This document shows positions 17,652 through 25,828 of a stretch of DNA of 64,000 nucleotides, piece after piece (the first letter of the stretch is position 1; the number at the start of each line of letters is the position of its first letter). The translations under genes were made by a program, and so were the position numbers. The DNA is from CAYFJO01 sp964343305 (GTDB taxonomy: Bacteria > Planctomycetota > Planctomycetia > Pirellulales > Pirellulaceae), in contig CAYFJO010000005.1 in assembly GCA_964343305.1 (NCBI GenBank), positions 12,697-76,696 of the forward strand, written 5' to 3'. Below the pieces are notes generated by a model that worked only from the letters and a program-made list of their open reading frames with translations, made no database searches and had not been told where the DNA came from.

Positions 17652-18024
17652 CTAGGGCCCGTGTTCAGGGCGCTCACTAAGGAGAATCTCGTTGTCGTCC
17701 GGATCCTTGATGCGAACTTCACGCGTGCAAAAAATGTCCTTGCTCGCCGAATTCAAGATCGAGATTTCGATCTCTGCACCCCTGCAAAAGCGGTTTGATG
17801 TCATCGACCCAGATCACAAACTTAATCCCTTTGGCGGTTTCGTCAAATTCGCTCAGATAGAGTTTTGCCGTGCCAAGCGTGACGCAGATGCACCGTGGCG
17901 ATCCAGAGGCCGGTTGATAGATCCACTCCTTCGTGAATCCAAGATCGTCACAGTAAAACGCCGCCGAGACATCCCATCCGCGACTGCAATAACGGCACAA
18001 CTTTTTAATGAGTTGATCAATCAT
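17652..18024 (-). pseudogene. VOC (glyoxalase/bleomycin-resistance fold) gene with one-base frameshift
   Basis: The first frame gives MIDQLIKKLCRYC, then VSAAFYCDDLGFTKEWIYQP and IKFVIWVDDIKPLLQ, a typical VOC domain, and stops early at 17719-17721. Removing one base from the A6 run at 17729-17734 restores the standard VOC ending REVRIKDPDDNEILLSERP and a TAG at 17652-17654. So the gene is intact apart from one homopolymer indel, which could be a real mutation or a sequencing error. VOC proteins are small metal-binding dioxygenases, isomerases or antibiotic-binding proteins; which one cannot be told. An upstream start at 18063 is possible. Confidence 0.7.
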
Positions 18025-18228
18025 GCGATGCGACTTCATGGGAAGAATTTTAGTCATTCGCAAGCGTAAACGAATAAAATGACGTTGAATAGGTCAAGGA
18101 CGCAGTTGCTTCACCGAACGTCCGGGCGAGCGGTTACTCTTCTCGATACTGCGTAAACCTGATAAGTTTTTGTTTGATGGGTGACCAAACGTGTCACGAC
18201 GTTTGGCGATCATCACGGTGAGGGAAGA

Positions 18229-19035
18229 ATGATCACACAACATCCGTTAACTCAACCCCTAAAATGGCACGGCGGTAAGTACTATCTTGCTAAGCGACTA
18301 ATTCCGCTAATGCCACTGCACACTCACTACGTCGAACCATTCTTCGGCGGTGGTGCAGTCCTTCTCAACAAAGATCCAGATAATGTGTCAGAAGTAGTGA
18401 ATGATATTCACGAAGAACTAATCAGTTTTTGGCGTGTGCTTCAGCAGCCAGATGATTTTGCGCGTTTCCAACGGATCATCGACGCAGTGCCATTTTCTCA
18501 GGTAGAGTGGGACGAGTCGACAAAACCTACTAACGATAAGATTCAACGTGCTGTCCGTTTCTTCATCAGATGTCGCCAGTCGCGTGCTGGTAAGTTCGAC
18601 TGTTTCGCAACTCTTAGTCGCAATCGTTTGCGAAGGAGAATGAACGAGCAGGCATCGGCGTGGATGACCGCCGTTGAAGGGTTGCCAGCAGTTGCAGCGC
18701 GGTTAAGACGAGTTGTCATTTTGAACAATGATGCCGTTGACGTCATCCGTCAACAAGACGGTGAACACACACTATTCTATCTCGACCCGCCGTACGTTCA
18801 CGACACGCGTTCGACCGATGGCGACTATGAGTTCGAGATGTCGCTAGACCAACACGCCGCGATGGTCGAGACAATTCGTCAGTGTCGAGGTAAAGTGCTT
18901 TTGTCTGGTTATCCGAATGAGCTTTACGATCGAGAATTGCGAGATTGGAATCACAACGAATTTCAAATTGACAACAAAGCAAGTTCGGCAAAGCGAAAGC
19001 GAATCATGACAGAGCGAGTTTGGATGAACTTTTGA
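18229..19035 (+). CDS. D12-class (Dam-like) N6-adenine DNA methyltransferase
   Basis: Transfers methyl from S-adenosylmethionine to adenine N6 in DNA; alpha-class order with the SAM motif before the catalytic motif. LKWHGGKYYLAKRLIPLMP opens the domain as in MethyltransfD12 proteins. YVEPFFGGGAV (34-44) is motif I, and FYLDPPYVHD with DPPY at 186-189 is motif IV. It has 268 residues, a normal length. The ATG at 18229 is preceded closely by GAGGGAAG. No restriction enzyme adjoins it, but two unrecognised genes follow on the same strand, making a possible modification or defence unit. Similar genes are common in phages, so transfer is plausible. Confidence 0.9.
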   Translation: MITQHPLTQPLKWHGGKYYLAKRLIPLMPLHTHYVEPFFGGGAVLLNKDPDNVSEVVNDIHEELISFWRVLQQPDDFARFQRIIDAVPFSQVEWDESTKPTNDKIQRAVRFFIRCRQSRAGKFDCFATLSRNRLRRRMNEQASAWMTAVEGLPAVAARLRRVVILNNDAVDVIRQQDGEHTLFYLDPPYVHDTRSTDGDYEFEMSLDQHAAMVETIRQCRGKVLLSGYPNELYDRELRDWNHNEFQIDNKASSAKRKRIMTERVWMNF

Positions 19036-19121
19036 CAGATATGCGAACGCATTCTGCCCCTTGGAGTGGCAAATCGCCGTCCAATAGTGCATCATGTCGA
19101 TGACGTACGAAAGGGGTATCG

Positions 19122-19550
19122 ATGGCGAAGAAGAAAAAGAAGACGCAAAAGCAAAAAGGGCTTTTTCCTGAACTTGAAGAAATTGTAAGTGTCCTACAAT
19201 CAAATCGACGGCAGGACATTTTGATTCTCATCATTCCAAGCGCCGACAAGCGTGATGTCGAACTCAAAGACCAAGAAATGTGGGCTAATTCTGCGATGGA
19301 ACTGTTCGCAGACCTTTACGGTGGCGCGACGGCGTTCCAGACGTTTGCTGGAATTTACAAGGCCGACAACGGTAAAGTTCTCCATGACCGACCAATTCTG
19401 ATAGAATCGTATGTGGAGAGGGAAACGCTCGAAGACAAAGCCACCCTCAAGCAATTGTTGGAGTTCTGTAAGCGGATGGGCCGAGAAACAAATCAGGCGG
19501 CGGTTGGCTTGATCGTCAACAGCGTGTTTCACGAAATCACCGATTACTAG
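19122..19550 (+). CDS. Unknown protein, second gene of methyltransferase island
   Basis: Not recognised. The 142-residue product has a very basic N-terminus (MAKKKKKTQKQKGLFPELEE), then a mixed alpha/beta region: SVLQSNRRQDILILIIPSA, then AMELFADLYGGATAFQTFAG, ILIESYVERETLEDKATLKQ and TNQAAVGLIVNSVFHEITDY. No metal-binding or nuclease motif is obvious. The lysine-rich start could contact nucleic acid. It lies 86 bp after the methyltransferase and 16 bp before the next gene, which suggests that at least this pair is co-transcribed. No signal peptide, so cytoplasmic. Confidence 0.65.
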   Translation: MAKKKKKTQKQKGLFPELEEIVSVLQSNRRQDILILIIPSADKRDVELKDQEMWANSAMELFADLYGGATAFQTFAGIYKADNGKVLHDRPILIESYVERETLEDKATLKQLLEFCKRMGRETNQAAVGLIVNSVFHEITDY

Positions 19551-19566
19551 GACCGGGAGATCGTCA

Positions 19567-20556
19567 ATGGACGAGCAGCTTAATCAATACTCGTTGAGCA
19601 AGACGCTTGCTAGCAAGATGACGCCGGTGAAGGATCGACCGCAATTCGGCCACTTTGGATTACTGGAAACGACAGCCGAGGCGTTAAAGGCAAGTGCAGC
19701 AGATGAGCAACAAGCCGATCGGTCGCACGGTTTCAATTACCAGCGTGACGCTGTTGTTGTCGAAGCGTTTGAATCTGTGCGAGATGGGGCGTCGCCAGAC
19801 GCGCTTCTTTGGGATCGAAAACTATCGCGAAAGTTTGCCAAAGAATGCCGACAAAAGGGAATCGACGCCCCAGAGAAAATACTGAAGCGAAGAGTGCTCA
19901 ATGTACGCAAGAACAGTCCAAGGTATAAACAGCATGGAATTGTTCTTTCGCCAACGACCAAAAACGAACCACACCCGAGTATCGTTCCTCAATTTGCTCA
20001 TGTAATTGAGTTTGCGCTTGTTCGCCTTCGATACCGACATGGTTGCTCGATTGATGACATTCTTCTGGACCCTGAATTGGCCGACGCGTACGAAGAAATG
20101 TGCATGGAGATTGCACCACAACTTTCCTCCACTGATGTGCGATTGGCTGCGCTGTACATTCGCAAGTCTCGTTTTCTCCCAAAGAAGAACAAGGCTGAAA
20201 TCGAAGCATTGGACCTCAATCTCTTCGACAGTGAATGCTCAAAACCGCATGCCCTGGAATCCTTTGATGTTTCAGTCGTACCTTCGGGACCAGGGATTCT
20301 AGAGGTTCGAGAGCGAGATCGATTTCTCTACATTTCCAGGAACGAAGACCTTAACTTGGCCGTCGGTGAATTCTTAATCGGCAAGGCTTTTCAAATCGTC
20401 AGCAGTGGTTTTTGGCATCCTGACAAAAATGTAATAACGATACAGTTTGCATCCGGAAGAAGTGTTGCGGGCACTGGAATCACGACCTGGGAGCGGCGGC
20501 TGATCTACGATCATGAACCAATATTCAATTGGCCTCTGGGACACACAGCTGCGTGA
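19567..20556 (+). CDS. Unknown protein with internal duplication, third gene of methyltransferase island
   Basis: Not recognised. The 329-residue protein contains two related segments, about residues 63-120 and 145-204. Each has the pattern G-[AC]-S-x-D followed by L-x-D-x-x-L-x-x-x-[FY]-x-x-x-C, and each ends L-[NY]-[VI]-R-K. Examples are DGASPDALLWDRKLSRKF and HGCSIDDILLDPELADAY. The C-terminal third (230-329) is predicted mostly beta (LEVRERDRFLYISRNEDLNL, VITIQFASGRSVAGTG). The duplicated helical unit might bind DNA or a partner. A GGGAG site precedes the ATG (GGACCGGGAGATCGTCAATG). Together with the gene before it, this may be the effector part of a methyltransferase-linked system; that is inference. 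Confidence 0.65.
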   Translation: MDEQLNQYSLSKTLASKMTPVKDRPQFGHFGLLETTAEALKASAADEQQADRSHGFNYQRDAVVVEAFESVRDGASPDALLWDRKLSRKFAKECRQKGIDAPEKILKRRVLNVRKNSPRYKQHGIVLSPTTKNEPHPSIVPQFAHVIEFALVRLRYRHGCSIDDILLDPELADAYEEMCMEIAPQLSSTDVRLAALYIRKSRFLPKKNKAEIEALDLNLFDSECSKPHALESFDVSVVPSGPGILEVRERDRFLYISRNEDLNLAVGEFLIGKAFQIVSSGFWHPDKNVITIQFASGRSVAGTGITTWERRLIYDHEPIFNWPLGHTAA

Positions 20557-20582
20557 AATTCAATTCGATTGGTGGTTTTGAG

Positions 20583-22046
20583 TCATTCGACTCGGACGAC
20601 CAAGCGATCCGTTATCGTGCCGAGCGGTGTCTTCCGTGAAACCGTGACAATGTAGCGACCGGGCTTCTGAAAACGATGTTTCGTGCTTGCGTAGCCTACG
20701 CCGTCCCATGCATGCGTCGAGGTATCGGTATTCGATCGTACCGTTTCCTTGGGACTGCCGTCGCCGTAGTCCCAGACGTCGAGCCCCTCGACGGTATAGC
20801 GGGCTCGAACTTTGAACACGATTGGGTCGCCGGTGCGCACGCCGATACTCGGATGATAGGTTGCATGGATGGTTGGCACACTGTTCCACGTTCCACCTTC
20901 CGGAATGACTTTGACAATTGCAAAGTCGACATCCGAGTTTCCCTTGACGTCGGTCACCGTCAAGATTTCGTTGTAAAATCCAGGGCGACGGTAGACTCGT
21001 TGGACGGATTCTCCTGAAGCCGTCGTGCCATCGCTGAACTTCCAGTGATAACTACGTATCGATGTGCTGCTCCATGAATGTGACGCATCTAACGTGACTT
21101 TTTCGCCTACCAGCGCTAGATGTCGTGGACGAGCCACGGCGACAACTTCTGGTGAATGCTGTTGTCGATTGGCTTGCCACAAAAACGCGTAACCGTCTTG
21201 CGTACCCCATTGGCCAGACGACTGAAGACTCTTGATCTCAAAATGCAAGTGAGTCCAGCCACCGCTGCCACCTTCCTTGCCGACCACGCCGATCGGCTGG
21301 CCCGCTTTGACGATCGCTCCAAGTCGCACGGGCGTGCTAATTGCGCTCAGATGGCTGTAGCGGTAATACCAGCCGCGGTTGTCTTGAAGATAGACGACAT
21401 CGTATCGCGGGCTTACCGCCGTCTTCGGTAAGTTGTCTTCGGAATGACCCGCGACGGAAACGACGCGCCCGTCGGTTGCGGCCAGTACGGGAGTCAAATG
21501 CTCGCTGGCCCCCAGGTCCAGTCCCGCGTGATAGTAAAACTTGCCACCGCTCCGCGAACTGACGGCTTCGTTCGAGAACCAGGTTTGAGATGCAAACCAC
21601 CGTTGTCCTACTGGATAGACAAAACTGTTCGGGCGAATCCACGCCGAGTCCTTGGGCCACAGCCGAAATCGTGCGTGCTTGACGACACCCCAATGGTTGA
21701 TGTGGCTGTCTTTGTTGTAGTTGACTGTGACCGGACAATCGATCTGCACCCCGCCAACCAAACGAGGCAGACGATAAAGACCGCTAACCAACGTTGCCTT
21801 CTCTCCGTTGACTTTCACATCAACCTCGACCTGCCGGATGGCATGCATCACCCGATCCCGCTCTTCGCGAACTTCCAACAGTTCGATCTTGCAAGTTTCA
21901 CCATTATTAAGAGTCGCTTCTTGCATCTCGCCGATATTCAGATCGACAACCCGCACGAGCGGCTTCTCAAACTTCTCCTCGGCATGGGCGACGCAACAAA
22001 ACAGCAACAGCAGCGGTAGGACGAATACCCGCATCTTCATCTCCAA
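20583..22046 (-). CDS. M23 family metallopeptidase with PKD domains, exported
   Basis: A LytM-type zinc endopeptidase likely acting on cell-envelope peptides or peptidoglycan-like cross-links. The signal peptide is MRVFVLPLLLLFCCVAHAEE. The catalytic domain holds HAGLDLGASE (HxxxD zinc ligands) and THLHFEI (HxH) with the intervening YYRYSHLSAI and VGKEGGSGGW typical of M23. Two PKD-like beta domains follow (DASHSWSSTSIRSYHWKFSDG and VWDYGDGSP), probably mediating binding. Length 487. There are three possible in-frame ATGs within the first five codons, all before the leader. It is convergent with the unknown gene at 19567, 26 bp away. Confidence 0.9.
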   Translation of the reverse strand: MEMKMRVFVLPLLLLFCCVAHAEEKFEKPLVRVVDLNIGEMQEATLNNGETCKIELLEVREERDRVMHAIRQVEVDVKVNGEKATLVSGLYRLPRLVGGVQIDCPVTVNYNKDSHINHWGVVKHARFRLWPKDSAWIRPNSFVYPVGQRWFASQTWFSNEAVSSRSGGKFYYHAGLDLGASEHLTPVLAATDGRVVSVAGHSEDNLPKTAVSPRYDVVYLQDNRGWYYRYSHLSAISTPVRLGAIVKAGQPIGVVGKEGGSGGWTHLHFEIKSLQSSGQWGTQDGYAFLWQANRQQHSPEVVAVARPRHLALVGEKVTLDASHSWSSTSIRSYHWKFSDGTTASGESVQRVYRRPGFYNEILTVTDVKGNSDVDFAIVKVIPEGGTWNSVPTIHATYHPSIGVRTGDPIVFKVRARYTVEGLDVWDYGDGSPKETVRSNTDTSTHAWDGVGYASTKHRFQKPGRYIVTVSRKTPLGTITDRLVVRVE

Positions 22047-22069
22047 TCACGTAGGGCGGCGGAGCCGCA

Positions 22070-22165
22070 TCCCAAATTACAAGCACCAAATCTCAAACAA
22101 ATTCAAAACTCCAAATTCAAATGATCGAAACGCTCCGCGTCAGGTGTTTGGAGTTTTGGATTTGA
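22070..22165. repeat. AT-rich inverted repeat of TTTGGA/CAAAT type
   Basis: AAAACTCCAAA at 22105-22115 is exactly complementary to TTTGGAGTTTT at 22147-22157, with further CAAATTC/GAATTTG-like matches outside. It resembles the AT-rich arms flanking the four-helix-bundle gene at 14867 but contains no gene. Confidence 0.55.
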
Positions 22166-22281
22166 ATTCTGAATGCGAAAGAACACCAAACTCAAGCGAA
22201 TGCCGAAACTCTTGGCAAGTTCCACTACGGCAGGTAAGAACTCATCTGCCGCTCGTCTAACACCAAGTCGCTCGCTCATTC

Positions 22282-22334
22282 TTGAACAGAAGCAAACGAA
22301 GGTGACGAAGTTTCTTTCGTTTGCTTCTGTTCAA
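22282..22334. terminator. Long hairpin at the 3' end of ytoQ
   Basis: TTGAACAGAAGCAAACGAA at 22282-22300 is perfectly complementary to 22316-22334, with a 15-base loop, 5 bp beyond the ytoQ stop on that transcript. Suits an intrinsic terminator, though it lacks a clear U-tract and may equally be a dispersed repeat. Confidence 0.5.
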
Positions 22335-22339
22335 AATGG

Positions 22340-22801
22340 TCACTCTCCCTGCCAACTTTCTTTCTGCATCGCGTAGCGTAAGACTTCAACAACTTGGTCA
22401 ATTGATTCGGTAACTGCACAGGCGGCTGCGTCGACTTCTTTCAGGGCGTGTTGAATCTCTGGCGGCTGAACAACAATCAGTGGCTTGCCAAGCGCCGCCA
22501 CGAATCCCGCGTCAAATGCCGCGTTCCACTGCCGATATTTTTCGCCGAATTTGACAACGACAATATCCGCCCGCCGCAGATTCGTTTGCGTACGAATTGC
22601 GTTGACTCCCGCGCCTTTGTGGTCGTGCCAGAACGGATTCGATTCTTTGCCCAAGATTTTGGCCCCACAACTGTCACTAGCCGCATGATCGGTCACAGGC
22701 CCGACCAGTTCGATCGGCAATTCGGCATCGGCCACCGCTTTCGCAAGTTCGCTTCGCCAGTCAGAATGGATTTCACCCGCCAGATAAACCGTCCAATCCA
22801 T
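22340..22801 (-). CDS. ytoQ: YtoQ family protein
   Basis: Related to the nucleoside 2-deoxyribosyltransferase fold, with unknown physiological substrate. MDWTVYLAGEIHSDWRSEL is the characteristic opening, and VGPVTDHAASD, FWHDHKGAGVNAIRTQTNL and QWNAAFDAGFVAALGKPLI complete the family pattern over 153 residues, the usual length. Cytoplasmic. It stands alone, with a hairpin just after its stop and an oppositely oriented ferredoxin-like gene 85 bp upstream. Confidence 0.9.
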   Translation of the reverse strand: MDWTVYLAGEIHSDWRSELAKAVADAELPIELVGPVTDHAASDSCGAKILGKESNPFWHDHKGAGVNAIRTQTNLRRADIVVVKFGEKYRQWNAAFDAGFVAALGKPLIVVQPPEIQHALKEVDAAACAVTESIDQVVEVLRYAMQKESWQGE

Positions 22802-22886
22802 GCTTTCTCACTTTCGTTGATTGCAGCCGTCGCAAGTCGTCGTCATGATAGAAATCAGACCGTGATTGTAAACCACACGTGAACGA

Positions 22887-23276
22887 ATGAGCAATAAACG
22901 ACTAGAATCCGCACAGCGCGAAGCACGCAAGCTCGGCATCCCCGACGTCGAGCGGCACATCTTGATGTGCCACGATACCAAGACCGCCAAGTGTACCACC
23001 AAGAAACAAATGTCCGCGTCGTGGAAACATCTCCGCCAACGGCTCAAGGAGTTGAAACTTGACCGGCGCGGCGGCGTGTTTCGATCGAAGTGTGCCTGTT
23101 TCGACATCTGCAAAGGCGGCCCCATCCTGGTCGTCTATCCCGATGGAGTCTGGTATGGCGGTTGTACGTCCGACGTGATCGACCGCATCATCGAGGAACA
23201 TCTGATCGGCGGCATCATCGTCGAGGAATACGTGATCGCCGCGAGTCAGTGTACGAGGTCGATGGCCGCCGAGTGA
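22887..23276 (+). CDS. (2Fe-2S) ferredoxin domain protein, thioredoxin-like fold
   Basis: A 129-residue protein of the thioredoxin-like 2Fe-2S ferredoxin type. The cluster cysteines are visible in HILMCHDTKTAKC and in FRSKCACFDICKGGPILVVYPDGVW followed by YGGC (split here); VWYGGCTSDVIDRIIEEHL is the usual C-terminal block. Probably a cytoplasmic electron carrier or cluster-binding regulator. No operon partner. Divergent from ytoQ, with an 85-bp shared upstream region. Confidence 0.85.
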   Translation: MSNKRLESAQREARKLGIPDVERHILMCHDTKTAKCTTKKQMSASWKHLRQRLKELKLDRRGGVFRSKCACFDICKGGPILVVYPDGVWYGGCTSDVIDRIIEEHLIGGIIVEEYVIAASQCTRSMAAE

Positions 23277-23426
23277 TTCTTATGACTCGATGCATAACTG
23301 TTCTCGTCACTACCGCGACAAGCCTATTTTGCTGTGGCAACTTGATATCCTGATGCTGGTTTTAATATGGTCTTTCTGCGACGTCGTCTGTTCAGCGGAG
23401 TTGCCGTTCAATGCACGATTGTGGCC

Positions 23427-23630
23427 ATGAAGAGTAATTCGTGGTTGAAATTGAAGCCGCCGCGTGAACCAGTCGATCTCGCCGCCACAATCTATCACCA
23501 CTTCGGCATCCCGCTCGACACGGCCTACACCGACGATCGCCAATGGCCCATCTATGCCGGATTATTCATGAACCGTGGTCCAAACGACGTAATGTTCTCT
23601 GTGAAAAGGAGTTGCGGCTATCTTGCCTAA
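23427..23630 (+). pseudogene. Possible C-terminal remnant of a DUF1501 family gene
   Basis: The frame contains EPVDLAATIYHHFGIPLDT and TDDRQWPIYAG, close to the C-terminal block of DUF1501 proteins (DLAATIYxxLGI). There is no room for the remaining protein upstream and no leader. I read it as a relic; it could also be a chance small gene. Similarity is by memory of the family only. Confidence 0.4.
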
Positions 23631-23653
23631 AACACCGCGCAAATTCGAATCCA

Positions 23654-23718
23654 CACTAACCCGAAGCGCAAGCGAGGGGTTTTTGGACGTCGCCCCTCGC
23701 TTGCGCGTCGGGTTAGTG
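23654..23718. repeat. Inverted repeat CACTAACCCG...CGGGTTAGTG
   Basis: The arms 23654-23679 and 23693-23718 are nearly perfectly complementary (start CACTAACCCGAAGCGCAAG, loop rich in T). Located just downstream of the DUF1501-like relic and of the convergent sulfatase's stop; could also end transcription. Confidence 0.65.
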
Positions 23719-23805
23719 AATGATCCGGGCTATGCCGTTCAACCAAATGGCCAGCCGCTTCGAGATTTGCTTTCTTGAACAGGGTTTCCTACCGTTGGAA
23801 ATCTT

Positions 23806-25119
23806 CTATTGCGACGGCTGGACCGTTGCCCCCTCGGCGACGTCCTGTTGCCACTGACGAAGATAGACCATCATCTTCGTGGCTTGCTTTTTGTTGTCTT
23901 CGAACACGTTGCGCGTCTCGCCGAGATCTTCGGCCAGATTGTAGAGACCGTATCCCTTCTGTCCTTTCGCATTTTGAACAAGTTTCCAAGATCCGTCTCG
24001 CATTGCGATTTGATTCGCGTGCTGCCAAAACAACTTTCGTTCGCCGATCGATTCATGTTTCAAAAGAACATTGGAAAGATCAGCGCCGTCCAGCGGGCGT
24101 TTCTTCGGCAGCGGCACACCAGCGAGATTGAGCAACGTGGGCATGAGATCCATGCCGATCGCCATTTGGTCGGTCGCGCCGGGTTTGATCTTTCCAGGCC
24201 AACTCGCGATGGCGGGTACTCGGTGGCCGCCTTCCCAAACGGTTCCTTTGGTGCCCCGTAGTTTGCCGTTCGATCCCAGACTCGTCGCCCCGTTGTCGGA
24301 GAAGAAGAATACGAGCGTGTTCTTTTCCAGCCCATGCTCTTTGAGTTTCGCGACGACCTGGCCGACGCCCTTGTCCAACTCGGTGACCATTTCTCGATAG
24401 GCCTCCTTTTTGTCGACCCTCGAACCGTGCGTGTTGAACTGGCCGCCCACCGTACGATCGGCTTTGTCGCTAGGACCTTGATACGGGTAGTGCGGCGCTT
24501 CGTGCGGCAGATACAGACAGAACGGCTGGTCTTTGTGATCATCGATAAACTTCAACGCGTGCCTGGTGATCAAGTGCGTCGTGTAGCCGGGCTCTTCGGC
24601 CAGTTTGTCTTGATGCCACCAATCGTAGACGCCGGATTGATCAATGTGAGAAATGAAATCGACATTGCCGCTGACGTAGCCGCGAAAGAGATCGAAGCCG
24701 TGTTGGATAGGATTGTAAGTCGGTTTGTAACCAAGGTGCCATTTGCCAAAGATGCCGGTCGCGTAACCCGCGTCTTTCAGGCGTTCGGCAAATGTCGATT
24801 CCTGAGGCAGCAGGCCCAGGTGACGCAACTTCACCGAGACGACCATGGGAATGCCTGCTCGCTGTTGGTAACGTCCGGTCATCAACGCCGCCCGCGTGGG
24901 GCTGCACACCGCGCCGTTGGAATGAAAGTCCGTCAACTTCAATCCGCCGGCAGCCAACTCGTCGAGGTGCGGCGTCTTGATCCAGCCGCCATAGGGACTG
25001 ATGTCGCCGTAGCCCATGTCATCGGCCAAAATGATGAGAAAATTCGGTTTTGCCGTGGCGTTGGTTGGCGGGCATACGGTGGCTGCGATTGCCAGGATAA
25101 CTGGTGCGAGTCGCGTCAT
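23806..25119 (-). CDS. Sulfatase, arylsulfatase A type, exported
   Basis: Second secreted sulfatase in the window. From the chosen ATG (25119) the leader is MTRLAPVILAIAATVCPPTN, followed by KPNFLIILADDMGYGDISPY with metal-binding Asp33 and Asp34. The formylglycine precursor is Cys72 in CSPTR. GIFGKWHLGYKPTYNPIQHG and FFFSDNGATSLGSNGKLRG are conserved blocks. Length 437. A longer in-frame start at 25269 adds 50 residues of non-leader-like sequence and was rejected. Substrate unknown, probably a sulfated glycan. Divergent from the ECF sigma gene; the gap of about 200 bp should carry both promoters. Confidence 0.93.
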   Translation of the reverse strand: MTRLAPVILAIAATVCPPTNATAKPNFLIILADDMGYGDISPYGGWIKTPHLDELAAGGLKLTDFHSNGAVCSPTRAALMTGRYQQRAGIPMVVSVKLRHLGLLPQESTFAERLKDAGYATGIFGKWHLGYKPTYNPIQHGFDLFRGYVSGNVDFISHIDQSGVYDWWHQDKLAEEPGYTTHLITRHALKFIDDHKDQPFCLYLPHEAPHYPYQGPSDKADRTVGGQFNTHGSRVDKKEAYREMVTELDKGVGQVVAKLKEHGLEKNTLVFFFSDNGATSLGSNGKLRGTKGTVWEGGHRVPAIASWPGKIKPGATDQMAIGMDLMPTLLNLAGVPLPKKRPLDGADLSNVLLKHESIGERKLFWQHANQIAMRDGSWKLVQNAKGQKGYGLYNLAEDLGETRNVFEDNKKQATKMMVYLRQWQQDVAEGATVQPSQ

Positions 25120-25318
25120 GGTCTGTTCCGATTCGTGAGGCAGTGGAAACAGTTTCTTATGTTCCAGCCGCGAGGGCGCGTCAAGTGAGTCGTGGGGCAA
25201 AAAAGTTTGGATTTCCGAATCTCGCGGTGGGAAATTTGAAGGCGGCTGGCGACAATGGTTTAGAAACATGGCCTCCGACGCTCAACTCGGAAAGTCAAGC
25301 TACTCAGGAAATCACCGC

Positions 25319-25828
25319 ATGACGAGTCCCGTGGGTCCGCAAATGCTCGAGCGATTGCTTTCGGAGCACGGGGCCGCGCTGGAGTTGTTTGCTGGCCAAT
25401 GGTCGCGGAGGCCGGACGATTGCGTGCAGGAAGCGTTTCTGGCGCTGGTTCGTCAGCAGACACTGCCGGATCGGATCGTGCCGTGGTTGTATCGTGTAGT
25501 GAGAAACCAGGCGATCAGCGAAGCCCGGTCCGCCCATCGGCGACGGCGGCACGAGACCATCGCGGCGGCGATGAACGAATCGTGGTTCGTCGCTAACGGC
25601 GATCCCGGTCAGACACTGGCCGTGACCGAGGCACTGGAAGCGGTGACAGACGAAGAACGGGAAATTATTGTCGCGCGGATTTGGGGTCGGTTGACATTTG
25701 AAGAGGTGGCCGAAGTTCTCGACATTTCGAAATCGGCGGCACATCGGCGTTACGAACGGGGACTTTCCCATTTACGAGAAAGGCTGGGCGAATCATGGAT
25801 CGCGAAAAACAATTCGACGACGAACTGA
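25319..25828 (+). CDS. ECF-family RNA polymerase sigma factor
   Basis: Directs RNA polymerase to a specific promoter set, first gene of a four-gene coupled operon. Region 2 is visible as PDDCVQEAFLALVRQQTL and RIVPWLYRVVRNQAISEARS; region 4 as TDEEREIIVARIWGRLTFEEV followed by LDISKSAAHRRYERGL (split here), a helix-turn-helix. Length 169. The ATG at 25319 has AGGAAATC upstream; a start at 25268 would add 17 unconvincing residues. The next gene overlaps it by 34 bp and encodes a membrane protein that could be its anti-sigma factor. Confidence 0.9.
   Translation: MTSPVGPQMLERLLSEHGAALELFAGQWSRRPDDCVQEAFLALVRQQTLPDRIVPWLYRVVRNQAISEARSAHRRRRHETIAAAMNESWFVANGDPGQTLAVTEALEAVTDEEREIIVARIWGRLTFEEVAEVLDISKSAAHRRYERGLSHLRERLGESWIAKNNSTTN

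Noticed and set aside
17486..17722. 78-codon frame after the VOC fragment
   Set aside because: Its frame does not give the expected VOC ending; the other shifted frame does.
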